From positions 136,477 through 192,715 of the forward strand of contig MNCI01000885.1 of NCBI GenBank assembly GCA_015680685.1: a stretch of 56,239 nucleotides of DNA, in the 5' to 3' direction. Positions 46,035 to 56,239 of this stretch are shown in pieces (within the stretch, counting starts at the first letter, position 1; each line of letters starts with the position of its first letter). The position numbers and the translations under genes were made by a program. Source of the DNA: Gnetum montanum. Taxonomy: Eukaryota > Streptophyta > Gnetopsida > Gnetales > Gnetaceae. The notes under the pieces are model-generated. The model saw only the letters and a program-made list of their open reading frames with translations. It was not told the DNA's origin and made no database searches.

Positions 46035-46053
46035 TCCTTGACAATAGCACCAA
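46035..46053 (-). promoter_or_regulatory. A2 primer binding site (tRNA-Asp type, decayed)
   Basis: Minus-strand TTGGTGCTATTGTCAAGGA directly after the 5' LTR. It differs from the tRNA-Asp complement by transitions only. Confidence 0.8.
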
Positions 46054-46958
46054 TGATGAGTAGCTAGGTACCCCTACACCCAACCATGTGAATCACAAGC
46101 ATTCACACACAACTTGGTGGAATTTCATAGACTGTAAGCACTTTGCATATGCCAGACCTTAACTAGCAAAAGCTTTTGTTAGAATGGTCGTTGTCTTCCC
46201 AACCTCACTTGTAATGTTCTCATTACGATGGTTAAGTAAGATTGAGGCAACTAATTTTTATGGCTTTTTACTTTATCTTCTAGTGTCTAATTCTTGGAAT
46301 GGAAAGTAAAGAATGAAATATTATGTAACCTATAATTATCCTAATCTATGTCCTAACTCTTCCTAGCATAAGTATCTAATCCCATCTTTCATGCACATCC
46401 TAAGCATCCCCTAACCACTACTGGGTTACCAGGCATTAAGCATCGCTGGGTTGCCAAGTGTTGGGTTTATGTTTGAGATGGTCGTACTTATGGCTTCTAT
46501 GAACTATAAAAGAGTGATAGCGATTGAAATAATAACAACAGAAACTTAAGGAATTATTAAAGCATAGAAATATTAAAATATTAAATGCATTAAATGACTA
46601 AGTCCAATTTCTATAAGAAATGCTTGAAAAGCTCTTCTTTATTTCCGTTCACCCCAATGGGCTTAGGTACATTAGTGCTCGAATAAAGAGCTAGATACCT
46701 TTCTTACACCTACTGCAGGCACTTGGAAAATATTCTAACTCTCATGGAAACAAATTGCAAGAGCTTTGCTACAACTACCAAAAAGGTACCTAAGTGTGGT
46801 AGGAGCCCACTTATTTATAGGCTGAAATAGGTGCCGTGTAAACAGGCCCACGTCAATGCATGGAAGGATGTAACGATGGGGCAGCATCAATGTAGCAACG
46901 TATACGAGGTCTCATATACATGGCCTAGTATACGCATTGACCATTTAGCACTTCATCG
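46054..46958 (-). repeat. A2 5' LTR
   Basis: 905 bp. The outermost base at 46958 is G on the plus strand where A is expected (CATCG for CATCA), a point change in the terminal dinucleotide. Minus-strand TATAAATAA at 46811-46819. The partner LTR is 33740-34646. Confidence 0.93.
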
Positions 46959-46963
46959 CCTTG
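46959..46963. repeat. Target-site duplication of element A2, right (CCTTG)
   Basis: Perfect match to 33735-33739; gag of element B resumes in frame from here. Confidence 0.92.
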
Positions 46964-48430
46964 GAGAATTATTAAATGAAAGAACATTAATTATACCTCA
47001 AGGCCCATTGGTTTTCCCACAAAGAATAGATGTTGATGTTAAAAACATGCACCTATTACCTATTCTTAAGGGTACAAATGATGAAGATCTGATCACTCAC
47101 ATAAGAGAATTTAAAACAACATTAGCTATGTTAGCACCTCAAAGTGGGAATAGGACTAAAATGATTACTTTCAAATCAACCCTAAAAGATAAAGTTTATT
47201 TTTGGCTACAAACCCTTTGAACAAAAATTAGTTCCTGGAGTGAGTTTAAAAATGCTTTTCTATACAAATTTTTTTCTAATGATAGGCTATACTCGTTAAG
47301 AAAGCAATTAATGAGTTTTATGCAACATGAATATGAGGACTATGAAAGCACCTTAGATAGATTTAAAGGGTTATGTTTAAAGAATCCAAACCATGGCTTT
47401 CCAACTCATCAATTAATCCAAATCTTTGTAGAAGGATTACTACCTTATTGTAGGTAAAATGTTGACTTTGCATGTCGGGGAAATATTTTAAATGTGACAC
47501 TCGAGGATGGTTGGAGAATCATAGATTCATTAGTAGACCAAAGTAAACATTGGCTAGAACCCAACATTATGCAAGGGATGACTTGACAAATAGAATAATT
47601 AAAGAGAAAAGTTGATGAGTTAACACAATTGATTAAAAAACAAGATCATGGAATTCAAATTCAAGCATGCCACATTTGTGGTAGTCCCCAACATGACCAA
47701 ACAACCTACCCAGCCTTGTATTATTGTCAAGAGGAAATGCAAGAGTCAACTAAGGCTTTTCAACAATTTAAGAGCCAACCAACAATGAACTTTCCTCAAT
47801 GACCATTCTATCCATAACAATATCCTGAAAATAATTTTAGGCCATTTAAGAATCCAACTAATGAACACTTGGATAAACTCACCCAAAGCCTCACTTCCTT
47901 TATAGAAGAAAGTAGACAATTTATGAGTGAAACTAGGAGAAGATTTTAGGACTTGACTAGAAACGAATTACCATCCCAACCTAAACCTAATCCTATATCT
48001 CAAAGAAAAGGAAAATAGCAATTACATTCCATTACTACAAGGAGTGAAAAGATAATTGAACCCAAACCCCAAAAGAATGTGAGATTCAAAGAGGTAGAAA
48101 CACAAGAGGAAGCACAACCATAAGTAGTCAATGAGAAAGATCAATAAACTAGGTAAAGGGAACAACCATTACTCTCTAGACAACCAATTTTGCCTCCTTT
48201 TCCTAAACGATTACAAGAAAACTTCATAATCAAAGCCCATCTTGAAAAAATGTTTAGTGAATTATACTTGCATATTCCTTTAGAACAAGTAGTAAAAGAC
48301 ACACCGCTCTATGCCAAATACTTAAGGGAATTATGCACTAAGAGAAGAAAAGAAAAAATTCCTAAACAAGTTCATTTAGTTGATAATCTTTCTCAACTTA
48401 TACAAAGACATGAAATTCCTAAATACTAAG
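46964..48430 (+). pseudogene. Element B gag, capsid to C-terminal part
   Basis: Resumes in frame after A2. The retrotransposon-gag domain is at about 47030-47460 (MHLLPILKGTNDEDLITHI, SWSEFKNAFLYKFF, LRKQLMSFMQHEYEDYE, GFPTHQLIQIFVEGLLP), very like Athila Gag. A degraded zinc knuckle CHICGSPQHDQTTYP (about 47671-47715) lacks its last Cys. Then a Pro/Lys-rich linker and the Athila-type segment PPFPKRLQENF...KYLRELCTKRRKEKI (48190-48370) just before PR. Stops occur at about 47218, 47455, 48018 and others. Confidence 0.85.
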
Positions 48431-49200
48431 ATCCAGGAGTTCCTACCATCCTAATCAAGATAAATGGACAAGAAATTAGGAATGCCCTTTAGGATTTAGG
48501 AGCTAGTATTAATATTATGCCTCTTGAAATGGTTAGATCACTAGATATAGAGGATATAAGAAGAGTAAACATGACAATATCATTGGCTAATGGTTCAAGT
48601 GTGAAACCTATAGGAATCATAGAAGACTTAATAATAGAGGTAGAAAAAGGAAAATACCTAATTGATTCTATAGTTTTGGAAGTGAAAGATCCTAATTATT
48701 TTCCCATTATATTAGGTAGACCTTGGTTAGCAATGGCTGATGCAATAATTAATTGTAGATCTGGCCAACTTCAACTCTCATTTCCAAATCTCACTGTTAC
48801 ACTAAATGTATATGATAGGGTAAAAGAAGATCATTTAAATATAGACCTAAAGGAGGCAAGAATGCTTTACAGTCTACCCACTTCAACAATGGCACAAGAT
48901 AGGGAAACCTTAGTGTTAAATAATTTTGAGGAAGGACTTTTAGAGCCCTCAACTAAGGAACAACAAGATCTCCTTGACCAAATTCTAAATTTAGGGTCAA
49001 GAAATATTGAAGAAATAATTCAATCTATAAATAAATATTCCTTGGAGCTTAAAGAATTACCTAATACGCTTAAGGATATCTTTTTAGATCAAAATAAACC
49101 ATTAATAATAAACTCCCAAGTTACCAATGAACAAGAAAACAAATTATTAGAAATTTTGCACGGAAATCTAAAGCATTTTCCTGGAGCTATGGGGACGTTC
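48431..49200 (+). pseudogene. Element B protease and pre-RT linker
   Basis: The active-site motif reads DLGASINIMP at about 48497-48526, preceded by a stop where Leu or Met is usual. MPLEMVRSL, ISLANGSSVKPIGIIEDLII and FPIILGRPWLAMADAIINCRSG complete the retropepsin (to about 48770). From 48517 the frame is open for 242 codons into the linker (LLEILHGNLKHFPGAMG). The DLGAS form of the active site is the Athila/Tat variant; element A uses DSGS. Confidence 0.88.
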
Positions 49201-49923
49201 ACCAAGGAATCTCACCCAAAATCTACCAACATCATATTTATCTAGAAGACAATGTCAAACTAATAAGAATTCCCCCAAGACAAATTAATCCAGCCTTCAA
49301 ACAAATAGTTAAAGAAGAAATTTCAAAACTTTGGAAAGAAGAATTCATTTATTTAATAGCAGATAGTGAATGGGTAAGTCCCATTACTATAGTTCCAAAA
49401 AAAGGTGGAAAATGGAGAGTTTGTGTAGACTATAGAAGATTAAATTAAAACATAAAAAAGGACCATTTTCCATTACCATACATATATCAAATTATAGAAA
49501 AATTAGAAGGACATGAATACTACTATTTTTTGGACGAATTTAGTGGTTACAATCAAGTAGTTATTACCTTTGAAGACCAATATAAAACAACCTTCACATG
49601 TCCTTATGGAACTTTTTCGTATAGACGAATGCCTTTTGGCCTCTGTAATGCACCAACCACTTTCTAAAGAGCCATGATTTCAATATTCTCAGATATGTTA
49701 GAAGATTATGTTAAAATCTTTATGGATGATTTTTTAGTGTATGGGGATTCTTATGATGAAACCTTACAACATCTTGAACATGTCTTAGATAGATGTATAG
49801 ATAAAAACTTAAAATTAAGTTGGAAAAAGAGTCACTTAATGGTTACAAGTGGCATAGTATTAGGACATGTTATTTCTAAAGGGATAAGAATGGATGATGA
49901 GAAAATAACAGTCATATCTATAC
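49201..49923 (+). pseudogene. Element B reverse transcriptase
   Basis: A frameshift near 49205 moves the reading from the linker into RT. SEWVSPITIVPKKGGKWRVC (about 49365), HFPLPYIYQIIEKL, FLDEFSGYNQV (about 49536), YRRMPFGLCNAPTTF (about 49622-49666), then KIFMDDFLVYG with FMDD at 49719-49730, and SWKKSHLMVTSGIVLGHVIS. Catalytic Asp residues are present. Two stops (about 49447 and 49665). Sequence ends abruptly at DDEKITVISIL. Confidence 0.9.
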
Positions 49924-50649
49924 TACCAGATCATCCACAAACAAATGGCCAAGTAGAGAATGCTAGTAGAATTATCTTAAATATATTAACAAAAACTGGA
50001 TGTACCAAAGGGAAGGATTGGTCTAAAAACTACAAGATGCACTTTGGGCTTATAGAATTACTTATAAACCAAGTTTAGGATATTCACCTTATCAATTGGT
50101 TTATGGTAAGTTATGTTTATTACCAGTTGAACTAAAATATCAATCTTTACGATTAGCCCAATAGCTTAATTTTGATGAAAACATGAACCAAGCCTATAGA
50201 ATTAATTAGTTTCATGAACTTGACGAAATGAGGCTACATGCCCTAAACAAGAAAAGAATTGTAAAAAGACAAATGAAAACATTACACGATAAGAGTATCT
50301 TTTAAAAAAATTCTCCATAGTTGATAAAGTTTTACTTTATAATATGAGACTACATAAATTTCCAAGGAAATTAACAACTAGGTGGGAAAGCCCTTATTTA
50401 GTTATTCAACCCCATGATAATGGAAGTGTCCTCATATCACCTATTAATGATTCCTCAACAACGTTCCTAGTCAATGGTCAAAGACTTAAGTTATATCATC
50501 AACACCACATTGAGGAACCTGGACAAGACAAATTAATAGAGCTATGTGATCCAACTTATCCCACTACAAATGAATTACATGAAAACCATTCATTAAAAGT
50601 CCTAACTCTTAACTATACCTGTAAACCAGATTCTTTCATCATCACATAA
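49924..50649 (+). pseudogene. Element B integrase, C-terminal remnant
   Basis: Begins at DHPQTNGQVENAS, the third catalytic motif of INT (Glu kept), so RNase H, the zinc domain and the first two catalytic motifs are gone. The C-terminal domain has RLHKFPRKLTTRWESPYLVI (from 50347) and FLVNGQRLKLYHQH (50464-50505), the usual end of Athila-type pol. Several stops between 50080 and 50340. The end at 50649 is the natural stop of this segment. Confidence 0.88.
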
Positions 50650-51663
50650 ATTAATAAAATAATTATATTCAATCTACAACTTTTACCTTGAAAAATGTAA
50701 AGGTCAATAAGACATTCTATTGTGAGTTGGGACTATAAATAATTCAGTAGCATCATGTTTGGAATGCAAGGGAGAAGGACAACTCCTCCTACCTTGAAAT
50801 AGGTAGGTTTAAACCCAAAATCCAACTAAGGGTGAGCCTTAGACTAATAAGTGTCTTATACATAATAAATTTCATTGTTTTTAAAATAATATCCTTTAAG
50901 TACATTTTTCATAAGTTAAGGTGGCTACATAGCTTAGTTTAAGGTAATATTTATTGGTATTTGGTTTCTATTAAATACTTACTTGGATGAGTCACTAAAG
51001 TGGAACCAGTGTGTTATATTGAACCTTGTTTCTTCAAAAGTAATAGGCATCTATCTATATTAAGTCATGTGAACAATCCTTATAAAATATAATTGGCTCC
51101 CACAAGGAACTCATGATTGAAGCCAGGCAAATATTGAATTTGTTGCAAAAAATTAAAACAAAAAAAAAAAGAAAGAGAAATAAAAAATAAAAAAAATGAC
51201 CCCACAAGAACCTTCAATCATGAGCTGAGCCCCACTCCCACAAGAACCTTATAGTTGGGGTGATGCTCCAAGCTCACAATTTCAAGCATCCTATAAGAAC
51301 CCCCTTCTGTAAGCAAAGTGTTTAAGGGTTAGGCACCAATCATCAATCTACTCTCGATGTCACTACCTTAGAACTAGGGTATAACACTGGTAGCGAAAGA
51401 GTCACTCATCCATAGTTGGTAAATAAACATTACTTAATGGACAAGTTTAATTTTTGTGTTAGCTTAAGAGTCACTCATCCAAGAGGAATAATCATATATA
51501 CATACTTAATAAATAATTAGTAAATAAACATTTGCTTAATGGACAAGTTTAATTTTTGTGTTAGCTTAAAATATATATCTTGGAATATATAATTTTATGT
51601 ATTTATTAATGTTTCATTTTCACCTTTATGACCAGGCACTGGCCAAAGGCTAGTTTAGAGCTA
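50650..51663 (+). other. Element B 3' untranslated region
   Basis: About 1 kb without a coding signal. A 48-bp direct repeat (GTAAATAAACATT...TTAGCTTAA) occurs at about 51419 and 51522. TATAGTTGGGGTGATGC near 51254 resembles the post-pol G-rich motif of Athila-type elements. The tract before the LTR (AAAGGCTAGTTTAGAGCTA) is a weak polypurine match. Confidence 0.55.
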
Positions 51664-53960
51664 TGTTGAATCCCAAAATTGGATCAATTTTAATTAAGAA
51701 CCTCTAATAAAAGGATACATTTTGATTAATTTTATTTAAATAATTACATATTGTTAATTATTTAACCAATGTATAATTAATTTTTATTTTAGTTATTTTG
51801 ATTAATTTTAGTTTATTATAGTGATAAGTATTAGTTTAATAATTTTTATTACTATTTTATTTTAGTTTAATTAATATTTTATATAAATATTATATANATA
51901 TATATTTATATGTGTAAATTATATATATATATATATATATAAACTATATAGATATTAAAATGAGGGTGGTTATTGATGCCAAAATCTCAATAGTGATGCC
52001 TTGGTTGATAATAGATGATGCAAGTGCCTTATGTTGCATGCTAGGCTGGAGATCTACAAGACCACAAAGCAAAACAATCATTTTAATATGAAATGCATCA
52101 TTGACTTGTAGCAATTTGCCATCAAAGAATTTCAATATATTACAGCAATGGATAAGAGGATAATCAAGAGAAGTCTTTGCATCAACGTGCATCTCCAGTG
52201 TGTTTTGGCCACTCCCTCAAGACATTTACAGAAGACTACTGAAATGGAATATTTGAACCAACTGAAGAACAAATCCTAAATGTTGCCCTGTACGATGGTG
52301 TGATACAATACTTTTTGTTTGCAGCAGTAAAAGGCAATACCATCTTGAATTTATCTGGGACAAAATCAACATTTTTGTATTGCTGTAATCGTTTCAAGTT
52401 CGGGATATTCACATCATCATATTCATTCTAGAAAAGCCTCTGCATTCATTCGACACCTAAGGTAACAAAACACAGCAACAAGAGCGTAGCTCTCACAGGA
52501 CTTGGTTGTTTTGTAGATGCCATCATAGAATGCCAAACTTGTGATTGGAATGACATCCAGAAAATGCATGTTGTTGAAGAGCATGTTAACAGCACAAACA
52601 GCGAAATGCGACAGGGATGGAACACAGTGAGAAATGCAGTAGAAAACACAGTGGTCCATGCAAAACACGTAGACAGCAGTAGGCATAGAGCATAGGATAG
52701 TATGATAGGTAGGCATGCCAGAGACTGTAGGCGGTAGTGGAGGTACTACAAGGTTGCGCAAGCAGAAGCTCAAGATAGGAGTAGGAGTAGGTAGTGAGGT
52801 AGCATAGCAACTGCAATAATCAATGCAGATGGCAACATAGCAGGTAGCACGTGAGGCTGAAAATGCATGCGGTGGAAAGATAGTAGACAGTGGAAGGATG
52901 GTAACAAGAGGTCTTGGATTTAAGTCGGGCAAGGTGGCTGCAGCAAGGGTTTTATTGTTCCAGAAGAACAGTGGTAGTAGAGTGGCTGAGCCAGAATAGA
53001 AACAACAGCACATGGAGTGGAGTCAATGCAAAGTAACCAACAAAAATGCCATCAATGCTTATAATGTTGCTGAATCCCATTGATGGAGGAAGGATACCCA
53101 GTTTGGTAGTTCAGTCTGACCTAAATCCACCATTAGAATAGGTTGTGCCTAGATACTAAGAAAGGCAATGACAGCAATAGGGCTAGCTGGTCATCTTTTT
53201 GTAGGGAAAATCAACACCTACGTGGAGCATCACATACACCTCTTTTGCCACTTTCTTCAAAAACCATATTAATTTAAAACATTAGAAAGCCAAGTTTTGC
53301 AGTGGTGCTGATTATAACACATGGGTATTGGGTTTTGCAATACCCATATATTATTATAATATTTATTTTTAAACCTTCTTGCAGTATAAATAAGACTTCA
53401 ACTTTGTATTGAGGTGTGCATCATTTGGGCATTCATTAGGCACCAAAGGAGGCATCCATTGTGCATACATATTAAATAATTTTATTGAGCAAAGGGGAGG
53501 GAAGAGTTGATACCAATGAATTCCATATCAAATTGGAATTAATTATTCTTGAGATTTTTGTTGAAGATTCGTTGAACCTTGTGGAAATTCTTGTAATTCA
53601 TCATCAAAATTGTTGCACTATGGAGACAACAAGGCATAATTGCAATTTAGGAAAGTCTCCTTTGTGATCTTCAATTATTATTTATAATTTCAATTTGATT
53701 TAATTATAAATATTTATTCTTGAACTTGTGATTAGAAGTTAGGATAAAAGTTCATAATTTTACTTATGAGTGACAGACATAAGTGTGGAATTTAATTAGA
53801 TTCAATTCTAATTATTTATTGTCTTGATGATTTCTTTGATTTTTTAACCATTCCTCCACGGTTACAACTTGCAGGTCAATCACAGGCGAGGTGACAATCT
53901 CTAGAAGGAAAATAAATAAATTTTAAAAGTATCCAACACCAAATTTTGCCTAGCTCATCA
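51664..53960 (+). repeat. Element B 3' LTR
   Basis: 2297 bp, TGTTGAATCC to CTCATCA. An unresolved base at 51897 lies in the ATATAT zone. TATAAATAA at 53386-53394. It has about 35 bp near 53418-53452 that the 5' LTR lacks, and a different AT-rich zone. Confidence 0.92.
52423..53013 (-). other. 196-codon antisense ORF inside the B 3' LTR
   Basis: Open reading frame on the strand opposite to element B, in U3. The composition is odd (Cys, Ser, Pro, Leu and His-rich) and I see no family motif. In the 5' LTR the same stretch is split by changes into pieces at 31402-31986. Most likely a chance ORF from a region low in minus-strand stops. Confidence 0.3.
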
Positions 53961-53965
53961 TGATG
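53961..53965. repeat. Target-site duplication of element B, right (TGATG)
   Basis: Perfect match to 30616-30620; copia RT continues beyond. Confidence 0.9.
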
Positions 53966-54444
53966 ATATCATGGAGTTTTAAGTACTATTGATGAGAGGT
54001 TTGTTTCAATACATATATGTATTTCTTGAGCTTGCATATCAATTGCTCATCATCACTAGAGGAAAATCTTTTAGGTTGTCTTATATAAACCTTTTCTTCT
54101 AGATCACAATTTAGGAATGCCATTTTCACATCCATTTGATGTAATTCACGATCAAAATGTGCAACCAATGCCACGATAACATGAAGGAAGTCCTTCTTAG
54201 ATACAAGAGAAAAGGTCCCCTTGTAAGTTATTCCCTTTTTCTAAGTGAACCCTTTAGCAACAAGTCTGGCCTTATATCTTTCAATGTTGTCCAATGGGTC
54301 TTTCTTAGTCTTGAAGACCCATTTGCATCCAATGGCTTTTACACCATCAAGTAACTTGACAAGATCCCAAACTCCATTAGATGACATAGAGTTCATCTTG
54401 TCTTTCATGGCATCATACCACAAGTTAGATTCTTTACAACTCAT
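53966..54444 (-). pseudogene. Copia reverse transcriptase, first half
   Basis: From 54444: NLWYDAMKDKMNSM, GVWDLVKLLDGVKAIGCKWV, ERYKARLVAKGFT, then HQMDVKMAFLNCDLEEKVYI (about 54120-54060; first catalytic Asp of RT) and LKQTSHQ, the usual K-Q-x-x-R-Q-W site with Arg read as His and Trp replaced by a stop. It ends at the element B insertion. Confidence 0.88.
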
Positions 54445-55564
54445 GGCTTGTGAAAATGTTTTGGAATCATTTTTGGCTCCTATGGTGTACTCAGACTCCT
54501 ATAGATACACCATATCATCACTAGGAATCATTGATCAGCTACTCTAGTAGATCCTCTTAATGTTAGTTCATCATTCTCTTAAGGATCATGATGTTCAATA
54601 GGCTATTCAACAAGTGTTGGTATCTATTGTTTAGTTGGATCTACTACTTCTTGATCAATAGTTTATGGAACTTCAATGACTAGTTGTTGTTCATTACACA
54701 TTTGTGCTCTAGGTGTATGGTGCACAACAATTAGTCTATCATTTGAAGTAGCAAGTTGAGCATCTATATGATCTATCTCAGGAACAATGTTCCAAGATCT
54801 ACTGCTCCCACTAATCAAGTCATTCTTAAGAAATTTAGCATTCCTTGATTTCACAAACCTAGTCGTATGTAATGGGCAATAGAATCTATATCCCTTAGAC
54901 CATTCAACATATCCAATGAGATACCCACTTATGGTCCTTGGGTCTAGCTTCTTTTCTTGTGGATTATAGACTCTTACTTCAGACAAGCATCCCCAAATGC
55001 ATATATGTCACAAACTCAGTTTCCAGCCTTTCCATAATTCGAATGGTGTCTTTGAGATAGCCTTGGTTGGAACTTAGTTTAATATATACATCATCGTCTT
55101 AAGATCTTTAGTCCACAAGGACTTAGGAAGCTTGGAGCTGCTAAGCATAATCTACACCATGTCCAATATGTTTAGTTTTTTCTTTCTGCCATACCATTCT
55201 TGTATGGAGAACTAGGCAGAGTGTACTAGGCAACAATTCCATGCTCTTGAAGAAACCTAGCAAATGGATCAAGTGATTGTCTATCATTAGTATATCTACC
55301 ATAGTATTTACCACCTTTATTAGATCTCACTAACTTTATTTGCTTACTACATTATTTCTCTACTTCAGCCTTAAACACCTTAAATACATCTAAAACTTTG
55401 CTCTTGTTATGAAGTAGTTAGAGATACATATATTGTGAGTGATCATCAATAAAGGTAATAAAATACTTTTTACCATACGCATTCATATTTGGACTACAGA
55501 TATCTATATGTATGATCTCTAATATGTTTGAACTCCTCTTGGCACCTTTCTTTGATATATTGGT
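54445..55564 (-). pseudogene. Copia integrase and INT-RT linker
   Basis: Begins HIDICSPN (first catalytic Asp, about 55495), FITFIDDHSQYMYL, then RSNKGGKYYGRY (about 55330-55300) where RSDRGGEYYG is usual, so the second catalytic Asp is Asn. MAERKN (about 55190-55175) carries the catalytic Glu. From 54986: SEVRVYNPQEKKLDPRTISG and FYCPLHTTRFVKSRNAKF, the conserved segment after INT in this copia group. Many stops. Confidence 0.87.
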
Positions 55565-56041
55565 CTACTTTCCCTTTATGCAATCCAGACAAGTATCAAA
55601 GTTAATAAAATCTAGAATACCAAGTACTCCATCATTTACTAATCTTTTTTTTCTCTCAATAGAGATATGTCCTAATCTACGATGCCACAACATAGAAGAT
55701 TTTTCATTCATAGCATATCTCTTAATGCCAACATGAACATGCATAAAAGTATAAGAAGTTTCCTTTTGTAAATTAATGTTGAAAAGATCATTTTTTAATG
55801 TACTACCTCCAATATGTTCAAATCTATAATATAGACTAAATACAGTGTCTAAAAAATTAAATAAAAATCCCAATGATGGAAGCCTTAAAACAGAAATTAA
55901 ATTCCTTGATAAACTAGGAATATAAAATGTCTTTTCCAACTCTAAAACAAAACCACTACCTAAAACTAATTTGCATGTTCCGATTTCCTCCACATGTAAG
56001 TGCATCTTCTTGTCTAAATAAATGGAAGACTCACTTCCCAT
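55565..56041 (-). pseudogene. Copia protease end and GAG pre-integrase domain
   Basis: 158 codons open. EIGTCKLVLGSGFVLELEKT and FYIPSLSRNLISVLRL are the C-terminal part of the copia protease. LWHRRLGHISIERKKRLV is the GAG pre-integrase HHCC zinc region, ending FDTCLDCIKGK. The active site of the protease should lie to the right, beyond the family A LTR at 56049, so this copy is disrupted there. Confidence 0.88.
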
Positions 56042-56048
56042 TGGCTAC

Positions 56049-56239
56049 TGATGAGTGGCGAGGTATCCCTACACTCAACCATACAAATACGAGCATGCAC
56101 ACACGATCCGGTCGAACTCTGCAGACTAAATGCCTTAACGCCACAAGAAACACTTGGGGTTAATCGTTCGTTGTCTTCCCAGGCTTGCTTGTAAGTGTCA
56201 CGGTGTATGGTTAAGCAAGTCTGAGGTATGTGATTTTTT
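56049..56239 (-). repeat. Family A gypsy LTR, 3' portion (runs off window end)
   Basis: Plus strand TGATGAGTGGCGAGGTATCCC is the reverse complement of the A1 LTR end (7030 backward). No primer site is found to its left, so 56049 is an outer edge: the 3' LTR of a minus-strand element lying to the right, or a solo LTR. Candidate target duplication GCTAC at 56044-56048. It interrupts copia. Confidence 0.85.

Larger units (their letters stand above)
33740..46958 (-). mobile_element. Gypsy element A2: full pol plus an extra 3' ORF
   Basis: Read right to left: 5' LTR 46958-46054, primer site, gag (from 45889), PR, RT, RNase H, INT (ending about 39780), a 2-kb spacer, an extra coiled-coil ORF (about 37693-34870), polypurine tract, 3' LTR 34646-33740. 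Perfect CCTTG target duplication. Total 13.2 kb. The pre-RT segment LKPLLAHLEYAF and the lack of a chromodomain after INT fit the Athila/Tat (non-chromovirus) branch. LTR ends, Gag and PR match A1. Stops and catalytic changes show it is inactive. Confidence 0.93.
30621..53960 (+). mobile_element. Gypsy element B (Athila/Tat-like), interrupted by A2
   Basis: LTRs 30621-32901 and 51664-53960 (about 2.28 and 2.30 kb), perfect TGATG target duplication, tRNA-Asp-type primer site, then gag, PR, RT and an integrase tail on the plus strand. Without A2 and one 5-bp duplication, B is about 10.1 kb. The PR motif (D)LGASINIMP and the 'PPFPKRL...LCTKRRK' segment before it are characteristic of Athila-type polyproteins. 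RNase H and most of INT are deleted. Inserted into the copia RT in opposite orientation. Confidence 0.92.
28915..56048 (-). mobile_element. Ty1/copia element, host of the nested insertions (left end not placed)
   Basis: Minus-strand order right to left is PR end, GAG pre-integrase, INT, RT (first half, 54444-53961), [element B inserted], RT (second half, 30620-30250), RNase H, polypurine tract, 3' LTR. INT before RT is diagnostic for copia. The 5' LTR and gag lie beyond the right edge, past the family A LTR at 56049. About 3.8 kb of copia sequence is present in the window. Confidence 0.9.

Noticed and set aside
46831-47220. 129-codon ORF spanning an LTR and gag
   Set aside because: It starts inside the A2 5' LTR and crosses the insertion junction into element B gag. 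The N-terminal part is LTR sequence read by chance; only the part after 46963 is gag.

Overview
The window reads as intergenic, transposon-filled DNA from a large seed-plant nuclear genome. I find no convincing cellular gene, rRNA or tRNA. The evidence for a plant is the set of element families: Athila/Tat-like (non-chromovirus) Ty3/gypsy elements primed by tRNA-Asp, a plant Ty1/copia element, and an L1-type LINE with a DUF4283-like ORF1 and a zf-RVT tail. The DNA is AT-rich and nearly every coding region is broken by stops, many of them TAG or TGA where a Trp, Gln or Arg codon is expected. I cannot name the species.

Layout, left to right. 1-318: the end of a minus-strand gypsy LTR (family A). 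About 891-4698: an internally deleted LINE on the minus strand. 6224-13179: element A1 (+), a family A gypsy element with two LTRs that keeps gag and protease but has lost reverse transcriptase, RNase H and integrase. 13185-25132: mostly unassigned AT-rich DNA with minisatellites, a repeated LTR-plus-leader sequence (family E, 17852-22010) and one weak ORF. 25133-27658: two LTR-like repeats (family D) carrying a 20-bp minisatellite. From about 28.9 kb to 56048: a minus-strand copia element that has been opened by a nest of later insertions.

The nest is the main structure here. Copia (-) was interrupted in its RT by gypsy element B (+, 30621-53960, LTRs about 2.3 kb, target duplication TGATG). 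B was interrupted in its gag by gypsy element A2 (-, 33740-46958, LTRs about 0.9 kb, target duplication CCTTG). At both junctions the host reading frame resumes once one copy of the duplication is removed. A further family A LTR (56049 to the window end) lies in the protease/pre-integrase part of copia. The order of events is therefore copia, then B, then A2; the LTR at 56049 is later than copia.

How the parts work together. A2 holds the full pol order (PR, RT, RNase H, INT) plus a long coiled-coil ORF downstream of pol. A1 shares termini, primer site, Gag and PR with A2 but lacks pol, so the two look like an autonomous/non-autonomous pair. All copies now appear dead: the A2 integrase has two catalytic positions changed to Asn, B lacks RNase H and most of integrase, and the LINE lacks its endonuclease core and RT palm.
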